A stretch of 64,000 nt of DNA from Chondrosia reniformis. Taxonomy: Eukaryota; Porifera; Demospongiae; Chondrillida; Chondrillidae. Under the pieces are notes generated by a model that made no database searches, had not been told where the DNA came from, and saw only the letters and a program-made list of their open reading frames with translations. Positions 12,001 through 22,091 of the stretch are shown here, piece by piece. The stretch is taken from positions 6,186,899-6,250,898 of the forward strand of contig OX359202.1 in the NCBI GenBank assembly GCA_947172415.1. Direction: 5' to 3'. Numbering within the stretch: position 1 is the first letter of the stretch; each line of letters opens with the position of its first letter. The position numbers were made by a program, and so were the translations under genes.

Positions 12001-13227
12001 TACTGTAAATTATCTGTAAACTTTCTGTGTAACTTAGCAAGCTCCAAAATCATTTGAACAACCCCCAATGTCTTTGGATGAGTTGCTAAGCAATGATATT
12101 TCACAAGGTATGTATTAATGTTGCCATGGTTACAGGGACCTGTACTTATACAGATGTATTGTGCAAGTATACAGCCTTAAATATGACACAATTCCTCTCC
12201 TACTTCTGTTTTTATTACTTTCTTTCTCTTTGATTTATGGATTTCTTTGCAGACAGAAATGCAGCTCATTTGTCTTTGCTGTCCAATGAGCAGAAGATGA
12301 GGCACCTCTCTGCTGCCAACAAGAAGATTGAACATTTAACTGTCGTCCTAAGAGAGAGTGAAGCTACATCACTGAGACTCACTGAACAAGCTAAGCTATT
12401 GAAGGAAGAGATTAGAAGGTTTGAATCGATTGTTTGTCATTCTATATTCTACACATTAATAAATAGAGGAAGGTAGTATTATTATTTTAAATTTCCATTT
12501 AATAACTTGAGCTAAATATACTGTTCTTTTGAGTTGTCTATAATCTCTACAGATTTCTTCTATAAGTGATGGCCATATTCCTTGCTTTTTCTTGTAACGA
12601 TCTGTATCTATGTCCTTTACAGGCTTGAAAGAAACAGAGAGAGAGAAGAGTCTGTGTCTAATTTAGAATACCTGAAGAATGTAGTTATAAAGGTTAGCTC
12701 CTGTGAACACGTAAAGAAAATCATGGAATAATCTTCTTGTTGCCTATGCAGTTTCTTCATACAACAGGATCTGAACAAGCCCAATTAGTGCCCATCATTG
12801 TAACATTATTAAAACTGAGTCCAACTGAAAGGAACTTTATTGAGGAAGTACTAAAAGGTATTTCTTTAACTGTGTTAAACTGAACTTGTGGGATGTACCA
12901 TGCAATTGGACTTCTTGAGTATTTTGGAGACTTAGTTGATTGGTTTAAATACTGTAACTGAAAAATAATTAACCTATTGACTATGTCTTCAGCTACTACT
13001 TCAAAATCTCCTAAATACTAAGGCGATTGAGAGGTAATCTCTTTACACTACCTGCAGTCACGTGGTTTGAATCATTGAATACTGCATGCTGTAGGATTGT
13101 GTGCAAAATATTTGATTTTTCCACTTCAGGTAATGAAGTAACACCCCCTGAACCAGGGGGAGGGGCTCCGCAGGGCAGTAAAGGGAAGGGATGGTCCAGT
13201 TACATTCACAGATGGACTGGATATTAG
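3039..13227 (+). CDS. GCC2: GRIP-domain golgin, GCC185 orthologue
   Basis: Long coiled-coil tether of the trans-Golgi network that captures endosome-derived vesicles; the C-terminal GRIP domain binds Arl-type GTPases. Identity rests on three parts: the N-terminal LENLPREELVKYVKKQ segment (exon 3955-4039), middle blocks typical of GCC2 (DLELADYQR, LVKTRNELTESKK, EFDSYKVRAQSVLK), and the C-terminal LLKEEIRRLERN + EYLKNVVIKFL GRIP core + final GWSSYIHRWTGY. Exons in phase: 3955-4039, 4155-4339, 4408-4500, 4565-4678, 4784-4909, 4975-5193, 5345-5536, 5611-5904, 6123-6314, 6370-6600, 7690-8253, 8288-8521, 8615-8716, 8867-8953, 9189-9281, 9340-9502, 9982-10160, 10355-10534, 10587-10657, 10727-10780, 10843-10921, 10985-11131, 11428-11616, 11899-11973, 12038-12107, 12253-12418, 12623-12692, 12752-12857, 13130-13227. 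An earlier exon (about 3602-3886) carries TTPQTSS repeats. Its junction with the first coding exon (ATG 3039) is not resolved. Confidence 0.9.
3745..3829 (+). repeat. 21-bp coding repeat in GCC2 (TTPQTSS)
   Basis: About four copies of a 21-bp unit (ccactccccagacctcatc core) encode TTPQTSS, a Ser/Thr/Pro-rich disordered linker before the first conserved GCC2 segment. The unit is a multiple of three, so copy-number change keeps frame. Confidence 0.8.
5345..6314 (+). repeat. Tandemly duplicated 192-bp GCC2 exon
   Basis: Exons 5345-5536 and 6123-6314 are nearly identical (64 codons each, two clear base differences: gctagg/gatagg and ttgagg/ttgaag). Identity extends into the upstream intron (gtttaattacag). 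One different exon (5611-5904) lies between them. Both copies have phase-0 edges, so either could be skipped without a frameshift. Confidence 0.9.
6715..7445 (+). repeat. 37-bp intronic minisatellite in GCC2
   Basis: About 19-20 nearly identical copies of a 37-bp unit (ggatgtggcccctgaagctg + gtgttcttgctctttaa) fill much of intron 6601-7689. Variants in the last copies (ctagtg, tttcag) lie at the right end. Each unit holds a pyrimidine-rich ttcttgctctttaag that resembles a 3' splice site. Confidence 0.95.
7822..8157 (+). repeat. 42-bp coding minisatellite in GCC2 (14-aa coiled-coil unit)
   Basis: Eight tandem 42-bp copies encode VKEMEEQLTERNRE; one copy has Met for Thr. The copies are almost identical at DNA level, so the array is young or homogenised. 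A ninth, diverged half-unit (IKEMESQIQEL) follows. Confidence 0.97.
8977..9140 (+). repeat. 31-bp pyrimidine-rich intronic repeat in GCC2
   Basis: About four to five copies of a C/T-only-rich unit (ctcccatcatctcccctctc + cctccccttcc) fill intron 8954-9188, followed by a normal acceptor at 9187-9188. The strand asymmetry is extreme: nearly no G on the plus strand. Confidence 0.9.
9491..9950 (+). repeat. 16-bp minisatellite straddling a GCC2 5' splice site
   Basis: About 28 copies of acagacaggtacacaa with a few single-base variants. The exon 9340-9502 ends inside the first unit (acag|gtacac), and phase requires this junction with the acceptor at 9980-9981. Every further unit repeats cag|gtacac. 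The exon reading frame stays open through the array. Confidence 0.93.
11262..11425 (+). repeat. 38-bp intronic repeat in GCC2
   Basis: Four copies of a 38-bp unit (tctctctgtacaagtgtgta + tctacaaatgtctatctc) lie just before the acceptor at 11426-11427; the last copy supplies the sequence leading to that acceptor. Confidence 0.9.
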
Positions 13228-13505
13228 TTCAAAATCTCCATTCCTATTCCATTTTTCAATGAATCCAACTTACTATTCATTAAATATAAATTAATAATAA
13301 TTGATTTTCCTGTGTCGAATTTCAAATTAGGAATACAATCACGTGCAATACGTTGTCAGCCTAAATTATAATCCAGGCATTGGTATTTTATTTTTACACC
13401 TTGCTACACTGCTAATGCGAACATTCTTATTAGTTTGATCTTGTGACAAGGGAAGGAGGTTATAATTCAAACTTCTCATGCAAAAATGAAAAAAATTAAA
13501 GTTTT
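13228..13505. other. Convergent 3' ends of GCC2 and SETD3
   Basis: The 278 bp between the two stop codons hold only A/T-rich sequence, presumably both 3' UTRs. I see no further gene or repeat. Confidence 0.5.
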
Positions 13506-16500
13506 TTATTCGGTGAGAGCTTTGACTTTCTTAGAAGCATCTGCACTAGCTACTGTTAATATTGATTTTTCACACCTCCGTAACAGAACTGCTTGTCTAG
13601 CCTCTTCAGAGAGGTGGCCATCTTTGCTTGACAACAGCCTGCTATCCTCCTAAACAGGAAGATTATGTAATTTAACTAATTACAGGGAGTTCCCCATCAA
13701 TATTCCTAAAGATGTGTATGACAGCCAAGTTGCATGACCAACCTCAATTGTAGTCTGATATGGTCTCAACAGCAAGGAACATCTGTAACCATGGTTACCA
13801 GATACAAAGGTTAAATATATTATAGTCAAAAGCAAAAAAGAACAAAATGACAAACAAATGCAAGTCTGTCAAATATGAGAATATGGCCTCCTCATGACAA
13901 CATCTCTCTCTTGAGGAATTTGGCTAACCTTTTAGAAAGAAAATCATAAGTTTTCATTTCATTGTCCTTTGATACACAGTCCATGGGATTTAACAAAAGA
14001 GTACGCAACTCTCCACCATCTCTTTGGGACAGCATTTCCAACTCCTCTGCACTAGCAACAAAGATGCGCACAAACGCTAGAGTTTCTCCAACAAAATGAT
14101 TCTGATTTTTCATGACACGAAACATTCCACTACTACAACAGACAAACACCTTCACTTAGCTAGAGTACATACTACAGTTAAAGGCCTATAGGGAACTACT
14201 CTTATGCAATGAGAGCTTTGGATAAGGATACAAGAGTCTTCTCTTTATTCTTCTGCTCCACAAGTATGTTTTAGTCATAGGGTCACTGTACTTACCAAGG
14301 AATTTCTATCTTCTCTAAAAGTGACTTTCGTTTTTGGCAAAGGATCTTTTCCGATGTACTTAGTCCTAATCGTATCAAAACGTAGTCAAAGCTGTTATCA
14401 GTGAAGACAAAACCAGAGTAGCAGAGGAGGTCAAAGTTCGAGCGAGGGCCATAAAAGATGGTAATCTCATCCCCAGAAGCATAATCACGTTGAGCATAGC
14501 AAACACAGACACTCTTATCAGGGTCAAAGTCTGTTGAAATCTAAAGAAAGCGGGAGAATGAGCTGACAGATGTGTGTGACTGGAGACATGAACAGATGGA
14601 CAGGTGAGTGGCTGGGTGGAGGAGTGGCTGGGTGAGTGGATGGGTGGAGGAGTGGCTGGGTGAGTGGATGGGTGAGTGGCTGGGTGGAGGAGTGGCTGGG
14701 TGGAGGAGTGGATGGGTGAGTGGCTGGGTGAGTGGATGGGTGGAGGAGTGGCTGGGTGGAGGAGTGGCTGGGTGAGTGGCTGGGTGAGTGGCTGGGTGAG
14801 TGGCTGGGTGGAGGAGTGGCTGGGTGGAGGAGTGGATGGGTGAGTGGCTGGGTGAGTGGCTGGGTGGAGGAGTGGCTGGGTGGAGGAGTGGCTGGGTGGA
14901 GGAGTGGCTGGGTGGAGGAGTGGCTGGGTGGAGGAGTGGCTGGGTGAGTGGCTGGGTGGAGGAGTGGCTGGGTGGAGGAGTGGCTGGGTGGAGGAGTGGC
15001 TGGGTGGAGGAGTGGCTGGGTGGAGGAGTGGCTGGGTGGGTGAGTGGCTGGGTGAGTGGCTGGGTGGAGGAGTGGCTGGGTGGAGGAGTGGCTGGGTGAG
15101 TGGCTGGGTGGAGGAGTGGCTGGGCGAGTGGTAGCTACAAAGACGATACCTGTCCATGTGAGTGGTTGCAGAGGTCCCATAAAGGTATGAGAGCTGGAGC
15201 AAGGGTCTTCTTCTCCTTATTGATGACTATTTTGTTCTGCCGTGACATAACTGTAGACACCGCCCAGAAAAAGTCTTTAAACTTGAATCCACTGGAGATG
15301 ATTGGCAGATCCTGGATCCCGTCACAAGACCTCAACAGACGATGAAAGTTGCAATATAAACTTGCAATTGTGCGAACTTGATTTATACAGTCTCCTAAAG
15401 ATGAGAGGAAGAGAAGAGTAGATGAGGGAAGAGAAGAGATGGTGGACAGAGAGGGGGGAAGGAGGAGAGGTAGAGAGAAAATATAAACCATCATTTCAAC
15501 AGCAATGGCTATGAAACAAAGCGTTTCACAAGTGATAATCTTTAGCAAAAATGGAACTTGCATAAAAATACCATTCAAAAGTACATGGGTGGATGTTGCC
15601 ATGGTTACCTTACCTTGTGAGGGTGAGCCAGTTAAGTATGTCATGTCTTCTGGTGTAAAGTAGAGAGGAAGTGTATAGGTGCGAGGGAGAAACTCTATTT
15701 GGAGGATAAGAGATCTTTAAACAGTAGCTTGTGACGGGATACATGCAAATGAGGTAATTCTCACTGATATAGGGCTCCCAAAGAGAGTCTTCTACTGAGA
15801 GTTCATTCATTAAGAGCAACGCCAAGAGGACATGTGGCATTTCCTGAAATATCCTCAATATTTCTGCCGACTGTATCTTAGCTGTATGTAGCATTGGATT
15901 TCACAATTAGGTACATAATTGGTCAGCTTTCTGTACTAACCTAAAGGTCCATCCTTGACTGATGCCGCAATAAGCATAAACTTGGAATGTATTTCCAGTA
16001 TGTGTGCATTCATCTAAATATAATATAGATATCACTCCTAATATCTATTATAATATATGACTAATATACTATAGATATCACTCCTAATCACTCCTAATAT
16101 TTATTATAATATATGACTAATATAATATAGATATCACTCCTAATATTTAATATAAAATTGACTGATATACTATAGATATCACATGTAATATTTAATATAC
16201 CTGATATGGAATAGTAGCTCTTAAGCCCCACCCCTTTTCTGGGATCTTTACAACCTCCACGCCCTCTCGCTGCAATCCACCCTTGTCCAACCATGCCAGG
16301 AACCCTCCGAGACACTCTTCACGAAGAGGCAAGCGATCCAACTTGCTGGGACCTTGAGAAGAGTGATGCATGTACTGTATCCAATAAACACTGCCTCACT
16401 GGATTAATAAATATCTAATGTCATGTGAAAAATCTAATATACCATTTTCCTACATGCTATGCCTATTCTGTAAAAAAGCCTATAGAGGAACTAAACCTGA

Positions 16501-17096
16501 AGAGAGCTTTGGATGAAGATACAGGAGTCTTTTCTTTCTTTCATCTTCTTCTCCACTGGGTCAGAAAGCTGTTTCTGGGAATTCCACCCTTCGTTAGTGA
16601 TCCTGGGAGTCTGTCTTTTTTCTTTCTTGATCTTCTGTGAATATGCATTACTCCCTTAAATGACTCACTTAATTGAAAACTTTCTAATAAAACTAGAACC
16701 AGTGCTTATTTGCACATTAACTGATGCTATAGAGAGTTGGAAGGTATGTTTGGTTGGAAAGTCCTTAGATCATCCCTCTTAAAGGAATTCAGGTTTTGAA
16801 TCTATTTATTAATATTCCAACAACTATGTTCTAACCCTGAGCTCGCTCCAACTGTCGCAGCAGTTCCCATAACTCCTTGTGGTACTCCAAATCTAGCTTC
16901 TTTTGATTAAGTACGCATTCTATATTCAAAAGATAAAAATGGCCGCACTGGAAAACCGTGTGGTGCATAAACACTGACTAAGAAATAATTCTTCTAAAAT
17001 CTTGTTGGATTTCGGGTCAGACATACAGTTTTCGGGCGCCACAGAGCCTTTACTAGCTGCGGACGACTGTTTGTGTTTCCTGTCCTTTTTACCCAT
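13506..17096 (-). CDS. SETD3: SETD3 actin-histidine N-methyltransferase
   Basis: SET-domain enzyme that methylates actin at a conserved histidine (known for human SETD3). The spliced protein starts MGKKDRKHKQSS (ATG 17096), then LREECLGGFLAWLDKGG, the first SET segment (EKGWGLRAT), YIKFLPRTYTLPLYF, FFWAVSTVMSRQN, ALIPLWDLCNHSHG, FYGPRSN and the Rubis-substrate-binding-type C-terminus (FVRIFVASAEELE). WDxCNH and FYGxRSN contain the residues forming the SAM and histidine pockets in the family. Exons include 17096-16979, 16919-16836, 16352-16201, 16013-15941, 15881-15765, 15694-15614, 15394-15150, then about 14541-14300, 14155-13890, a short exon near 13785-13745, and a last exon ending at 13506. 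It ends soon after the fold (KKVKALTE), so it lacks the long disordered tail of vertebrate SETD3. Confidence 0.92.
14178..14265. mobile_element. Fragment of the intronic foldback element family
   Basis: Carries ggcctatagggaact and gagagctttggataaggata, the terminal-repeat sequence of the family seen whole at 23556-23940. It sits in a SETD3 intron. Confidence 0.6.
14600..15132. repeat. Minisatellite filling SETD3 intron 7
   Basis: Mixed 12-bp (gtggctgggtga) and 16-bp (gtggctgggtggagga) units, over 30 in total, occupy almost all of the intron between the exons ending at 15150 and starting near 14541. The sense strand for SETD3 is C-rich. Open frames inside it (Pro/Ser/His- or Gly/Trp-rich) are repeat artefacts. 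Confidence 0.93.
16016..16200. repeat. A/T-rich tandem repeat in SETD3 intron 3
   Basis: About three copies of a roughly 58-60 bp unit containing atagatatcactcctaata and attataatatatgactaata, lying between SETD3 exons 3 and 4. Confidence 0.8.
16425..16645 (+). mobile_element. Foldback element family, copy in SETD3 intron 2
   Basis: Shares catgctatgcctattctgta, agagctttggatgaagatac and ctgggaattccacccttc with the other copies. Its hammerhead-like core is damaged (ctaacga on the minus strand in place of ctgatga). Confidence 0.75.
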
Positions 17097-17310
17097 CACG
17101 TGCTAGTCAGCTGATAGATCTTGTGGAAAAATAATACATGTATGTAACATTTTTGGCGGTGAATAACGCGTGAATCGATTTTCCAGAAACTTCTCGGATT
17201 ACTTCTTCGCGTACAGCAGACAGACGTACGTAACCTTGGTACGTATCTCCACACTCATACCCACACTGTCTCACGCCGATTTACTGCAGCATTATTTTTC
17301 TTTTACAGAC
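17097..17310. promoter_or_regulatory. Shared divergent promoter region and CSE1L 5' UTR intron
   Basis: 214 bp separate the SETD3 and CSE1L start codons. A strong acceptor (ttcttttacag, ending 17308) lies two bases before the CSE1L ATG, with gtacgta donors near 17227 and 17239, so CSE1L probably has a 5' UTR intron of about 70-80 bp although its coding part has none. Confidence 0.55.
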
Positions 17311-20217
17311 ATGGCCCAGGATGTTCAAGAACTTATAAGCGCCCTGGAGCACACTTTCTCTCCCTTACTACAGTTGAGGAAGGAAGCGGAGGCGTATCTA
17401 AAATCCCTCGAGCGACAAGAAGGCATAGCGTTAATTTACCTCCAAGTCTGTGACTCAAACGAAGTCTCCCTTTCTGTTCGTCAAGGAGCGTCCATCGCCT
17501 TTAAAAACTACATAAGACACAACTGGAGGATCGTGAGCGATCAACCAAACGTTATCACTGATAATGACAGGGAGCAGATTAAGTCTGTCATAGTCCAGTT
17601 GATGCTTAGGACCCCAGATTTGATTCAAAAGCAGCTTAGTGACGCCATTAGTATTATTGGGTTGGAAGATTTTCCTCTAAAGTGGCCCAAACTACTGCAA
17701 GAAATGGTCCAATATTTTCAAACAAATGACTTTCATCTTATCAATGGTGTATTGCAGACAGCTGATTCGCTGTTTAAAAGATATCGCCATGAGTGCAAAT
17801 CAGTGGACTTGTGGAAGGAGATTAAACTGGTCCTGGAAACTCTTGCACAACCACTCACTGACCTGTTTAAAAACACGATGAAACTCACCAGGGAGCACTC
17901 ACAGAACACAGAGGTCCTAAAAATATTGTTTAGCTCTGTGTTACTCATCATTAGAGTATTCCACAGTCTCATCTTCCAGGAGCTTCCTGACCAGTTTGCT
18001 GATGACAACCTTAAGCCCTGGATGGAGTACTTGCACTATATCTTGGAAATGGACACAAAATTCCTTGAACCAAAGTTTGACAACGAACCCGGCTTGCCAG
18101 AAGACATTAAAGCTGAAATTTGTCTGTTGATGGTTCTTTTTGCTCAAAAATATGACGACGATTTCTTACCTTACATCCAGAACTTTGTGAGATCCGTCTG
18201 GACACTACTGGTGACGGTAGACCTTAATGTGAAGTATGACAACCTGGTGGCAGTTGGAATTGACTTCCTCGCACACATTGCAGAGAAGGCAGGTTACAAA
18301 GAGTTCTTTGAGAGCCCGGATGTGTTGCAGAACATTTGTGAGAAAGTTGTAGTCCCAAACATGCAGTTTAGGGGGGCCGATGAAGAGCTATTTGAAAATA
18401 ATCCGGAGGAGTACCTCAGGCGTGATCTGGAGGGATCTGATGTGGGAACCCGGAGGCATGCAGCTTGTAACTTGGTCCAGTCGCTGTGCAGATACTTTGA
18501 AGCGCCAGTCACAAATATCTTCAGTGGCTACATCTCTCATCTCCTGGAAGAGTATAACAAGGACCCCAACACCAACTGGAGGGCCAAGGATGTCGTTCTC
18601 TACCTCATTACCGCTCTGGCCACCAGATCCAAGACGGCCAAATATGGTGCTACTAAGACCAGCGATTTAGTCAATATCAACGAAATCTTTTCTATCCAGT
18701 GTCTTCCACATCTTCAGGACTCAGACACTGCCAAGCAAGTTGTTCTCAGAGCTGACTGCATACATTTTCTGACAACATTTCGTAGTATTCTGAAAAAGGA
18801 AGTCCTGTTGAATGCCTTTCCCTACCTTATCAACCACCTCCGTTCACCCAGCTACGTAGTGCACACGTATGCAGCTCATTCCATTGAGAAACTGCTCACT
18901 CTAAAGTTGGATGGGAAGCATGTCCTCCAAGCTAGCGAGCTCAAAGCCCATTTCCGGGGTTTAGTGACTGCTCTATTTCAGGTCCTTCACTTGGAATGCT
19001 CAAATCTGAATGAGTACGTTATGAAGGCTATACTCAGAGCAATGACCTCAATCAAGGAAGAGGTGATGTCCATACACAAGGAAATTCTGCATGAACTGGT
19101 CCAGAAACTGGTCATTGTCTGCGAGAATCCCTCACGTCCCCACTTTAATCACTACCTGTTTGAGTGTATTTGCTTCATTATACAACACAATTGTAACACT
19201 AATGCAAGTCTGATTGAACCAATTGAAACGGCCATTTTACCCATTGTTCAAACCATTCTTAGTAAGGATATTGCCGAGTTCATGCCATATGCCTTTCAGA
19301 TTCTTTCCCTGCTTATTGAAGTCCGTCCTCCGCCAATATCTCAGACCTACATGTCCATATATCCGGTCCTGTTGACCCCAATGCTTTGGGAACAGCAAGG
19401 GAATATCCCTGCCCTTGTCCAGCTGCTACAAGCCTACATCATGAAGGCCCCGAACGACCTTTGTAGCGGAGAGCACATCAACAGTCTTCTGGGTGTCTTT
19501 CAGAAACTCATAGCTTCAAAGACTAATGATAACGAAGGGTTTTACCTTTTGAATGCTCTCATTGAGCATGGCAATCAACAGCTCCTGTCTGCCTACTGGA
19601 AGGATATACTTGTGGTTCTCTTTAAGAGATTACAAAGCAGTAAGACCACAAAGTATGTGAAGGGTCTTATTGTGTGTCTCAGCCTGTTTTCTGGGAAGCT
19701 AGGAGGTAGCTATCTGTTGGAAATGATTGATTCTATTCAACTAGAGCTCTTTGCAATGCTCCTCGAAAAGGTCATTATCCCCGACCTTCAGAAAGTTTCC
19801 GGCTTTGTGGAGCGGAAGATTTGTGCTATAGGTCTAGTACATATTCTTACAGAAACGCCTCAGATTCTGAATGAACCCTACCAGTCCTTCTGGGTGCCGC
19901 TGCTGAATGCTCTGATCAACCTCTTTGAACTTCCAGAGGACAGTTCCGTACCTGATGAGGACCAGTTCATCGATGTGGAGGACACTCCTGGTTACCAGGC
20001 TGCCTTCTCTCAACTTGCCTTTGCTACTAGCAAGGACAAGGATCCCTTTGCAGCCGAAGTACAAAATCCAAAAATCTTTTTGGCTACGAGCTTACACAAA
20101 CTATCACAACAACATCCGGGAAAGTTCGGTCCATTGATTGCATCCGGTTTGGACAAGAGCTCAATCAAGTCCCTCGAGGTCTATTTCCAGACAGCCAACG
20201 TAGCAATGTTACAATAA
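17311..20217 (+). CDS. CSE1L: Exportin-2 / CAS (CSE1L), intronless
   Basis: Exports importin-alpha from the nucleus with RanGTP. 968 residues from the ATG at 17311, against about 971 in human. Family blocks are easy to recognise in order: importin-beta N-terminal domain (RQGASIAFKNYIRHNWRI), KQLSDAISIIG, HLINGVL..SLFKRYRH, VPNMQFRGADEELFE, RRDLEGSD, VVHTYAAHSIEKL, PHFNHYLFE, LWEQQGNIPALVQLLQAY, GVFQKLIASK, NDNEGFYLLN, LPEDSSVPDEDQFIDVEDTPGYQ (spans 23 residues at about 870-895). The whole coding region is one exon in a neighbourhood of intron-rich genes. The frame is open upstream of 17311 but without an ATG, and the splice acceptor just before the ATG supports this start. Confidence 0.97.
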   Translation: MAQDVQELISALEHTFSPLLQLRKEAEAYLKSLERQEGIALIYLQVCDSNEVSLSVRQGASIAFKNYIRHNWRIVSDQPNVITDNDREQIKSVIVQLMLRTPDLIQKQLSDAISIIGLEDFPLKWPKLLQEMVQYFQTNDFHLINGVLQTADSLFKRYRHECKSVDLWKEIKLVLETLAQPLTDLFKNTMKLTREHSQNTEVLKILFSSVLLIIRVFHSLIFQELPDQFADDNLKPWMEYLHYILEMDTKFLEPKFDNEPGLPEDIKAEICLLMVLFAQKYDDDFLPYIQNFVRSVWTLLVTVDLNVKYDNLVAVGIDFLAHIAEKAGYKEFFESPDVLQNICEKVVVPNMQFRGADEELFENNPEEYLRRDLEGSDVGTRRHAACNLVQSLCRYFEAPVTNIFSGYISHLLEEYNKDPNTNWRAKDVVLYLITALATRSKTAKYGATKTSDLVNINEIFSIQCLPHLQDSDTAKQVVLRADCIHFLTTFRSILKKEVLLNAFPYLINHLRSPSYVVHTYAAHSIEKLLTLKLDGKHVLQASELKAHFRGLVTALFQVLHLECSNLNEYVMKAILRAMTSIKEEVMSIHKEILHELVQKLVIVCENPSRPHFNHYLFECICFIIQHNCNTNASLIEPIETAILPIVQTILSKDIAEFMPYAFQILSLLIEVRPPPISQTYMSIYPVLLTPMLWEQQGNIPALVQLLQAYIMKAPNDLCSGEHINSLLGVFQKLIASKTNDNEGFYLLNALIEHGNQQLLSAYWKDILVVLFKRLQSSKTTKYVKGLIVCLSLFSGKLGGSYLLEMIDSIQLELFAMLLEKVIIPDLQKVSGFVERKICAIGLVHILTETPQILNEPYQSFWVPLLNALINLFELPEDSSVPDEDQFIDVEDTPGYQAAFSQLAFATSKDKDPFAAEVQNPKIFLATSLHKLSQQHPGKFGPLIASGLDKSSIKSLEVYFQTANVAMLQ

Positions 20218-20671
20218 TCCTTCTGAACAGTCATATCCAAACTGCCTACCAAATTCCATTTATACTGTGTTATTATTATCTGAATTTGTTACTTTAATAT
20301 TCTTATATAGCCGATTGTACTTAATGTGTTTATTAAATATTCTTATATAGCTGATTGTACTTACATTTATTATAAAGTACATCTCATTTTGAAATCAGTG
20401 ATCATTCCTAGGAGCAAAATACAAGTCATTTTAATGTACAATGAAAGTTAAACTTAATATTTCCTATATACAGCACTTACAAATCTTACAAATACATCAG
20501 ATCGTTGATTCATTCATATTTATTAGGATACTCTAAACAGCTTATACAAAAGAGACTCCATATATACTAGTTGGTCAACATGATTAAACAATTATTTGCA
20601 ATAGAAATTGTTAATTATGATAGTGAAACTTCTGAAAATAAAGATTTTCATAGATCAATCCATCTTTACAA
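20218..20671. other. CSE1L and GLO1 3' UTR interval
   Basis: A/T-rich convergent 3' ends. A roughly 30-bp direct repeat (attcttatatagc-gattgtactta) occurs twice near 20296-20325 and 20337-20366. No gene seen. Confidence 0.5.
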
Positions 20672-22061
20672 TCACTGCACTATGCTGTTCATGTTACTTC
20701 CATTCAGTATCTCAATCCAGTATCCATCAGGATCACAAATGAAGGCCAGTCCTTTCATCTTCCCTACAGACAAATCACCTCTTCAATATAAATCATTGTG
20801 ACACAACAAATGACTGCAATACAGCGTCCACCTCACCATCACTAGGTCTCTTTACAAACTTCACTCCTATCTTCTCAAACCTCTCACATGCCTTTTCTAC
20901 ATCGGGCACTGCCACACCTATATGTCCTACATAACAACAATTTAGAGACATCAGACGATAAGGGACTTCTTCTAACTGTGCCAAACTTATCTCTGAGAAG
21001 GTTCAATTTTGAGCATCTAGAGAGATGCAATTTGTTTCTTAAGAATTGGATGTGTTGACCCATGGGATCTTCTTTAGTCTCTAAACACCCAAGAGACTAA
21101 AGATAATCCATCTCAAAGATAATTCAGAGATGTTTCCCCTGTTCATCAACATTGATGACACACTTACCAAATCCCCTGGGATCACTGTTCCCATTGTGGT
21201 ATCCCTGGAAATCAGGGTCAGCTTCTGTTCCCCAGTTACTAGTAAAGGAATACCATATTACTACAAGTATATACCTTGTACATAGTACTATTTGCATGTA
21301 GTTTGATAGGCATACAAACTAATACAATCAGACCATTTTATAATGTCTGTGCTAATACTTGGCCCAAAAATCCATTTTTTAATTTTGCTATTGTAAAACT
21401 ATTCATACATTATTATCTATATAGATTCCAGAGTAGGTAGTCTCTATGGTGTGTTGCTAGGAAACGCTACTGATAAATAATCAATTAAAATAAGCAAGAT
21501 CTGTATGATTTGCACAGTGCTGCATGTAAAGATTAGCCAATCACTGTGTGAGCTCAATTGTAGCTTTCCTGGAAAATAGCCAAATGTTCATTTCATCGTC
21601 TTCTTTTGGCATGTCCTCAGCTTTTTCGTAACCAAGAAAATATAAAGAAAACTTCATGGAAGGAAAATCAAACCTTTTCAATAACCTAAAACATTGAATT
21701 CATAATTAGCTGTCATAATGTTACAAACTCATGTTGAAACTACGAATATCGCTACGTTAACAATTTTAAAAAGGCATAAACTGCACAGAATAAAAAAACT
21801 TTTAAATGAGTGAATGACTACAACGTCCTATATGGCTTAAAAGGCCTCCCAATAAAACACATGAATACTTTAAACACTCTTGTTAATGTACATTTACCTC
21901 ATTCCGAGAATGTTGGTGTAGAATTCCAAGGATACCTTGGGGTCCTTGATTCTCAGCATTGTCTGTTGCATAATGAAGTCACTGCACTCTTTGGCAGGAT
22001 CTTTGCAGTAGTCCCGGTAGTTGGGGATAGGTACCTGGGTAATATCCTCACCAGAAGCCAT
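20672..22061 (-). CDS. GLO1: Glyoxalase I (lactoylglutathione lyase)
   Basis: Converts the methylglyoxal-glutathione hemithioacetal to S-lactoylglutathione in the cytosol. Five exons; the product begins [19 protein letters not shown] and continues [90 protein letters not shown], ending about 12 residues later at the stop 20674-20672. The four metal ligands of eukaryotic GLO1 are all present: Q in QQTML, E in IELTH, H in GHIG, E in WIEIL. The first exon is 22061 to about 21902. Its start codon lies 30 bp from that of the divergent BtaA-like gene. Confidence 0.94.
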
Positions 22062-22091
22062 TTTAAAATTCGATTCCTTGCCAATTGCAAA
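22062..22091. promoter_or_regulatory. 30-bp gap between divergent start codons (GLO1 / BtaA-like)
   Basis: Only 30 bp separate the two ATGs. The 5' UTRs must be tiny or overlap, or one transcript starts within the other gene. Both starts are supported by conserved sequence soon downstream. Confidence 0.5.

Noticed and set aside
14375-15202. Long Pro/Ser/His-rich (-) and Gly/Trp-rich (+) open frames
   Set aside because: Products of the SETD3 intron 7 minisatellite. Phase and homology put exon edges at 15150 and near 14541.
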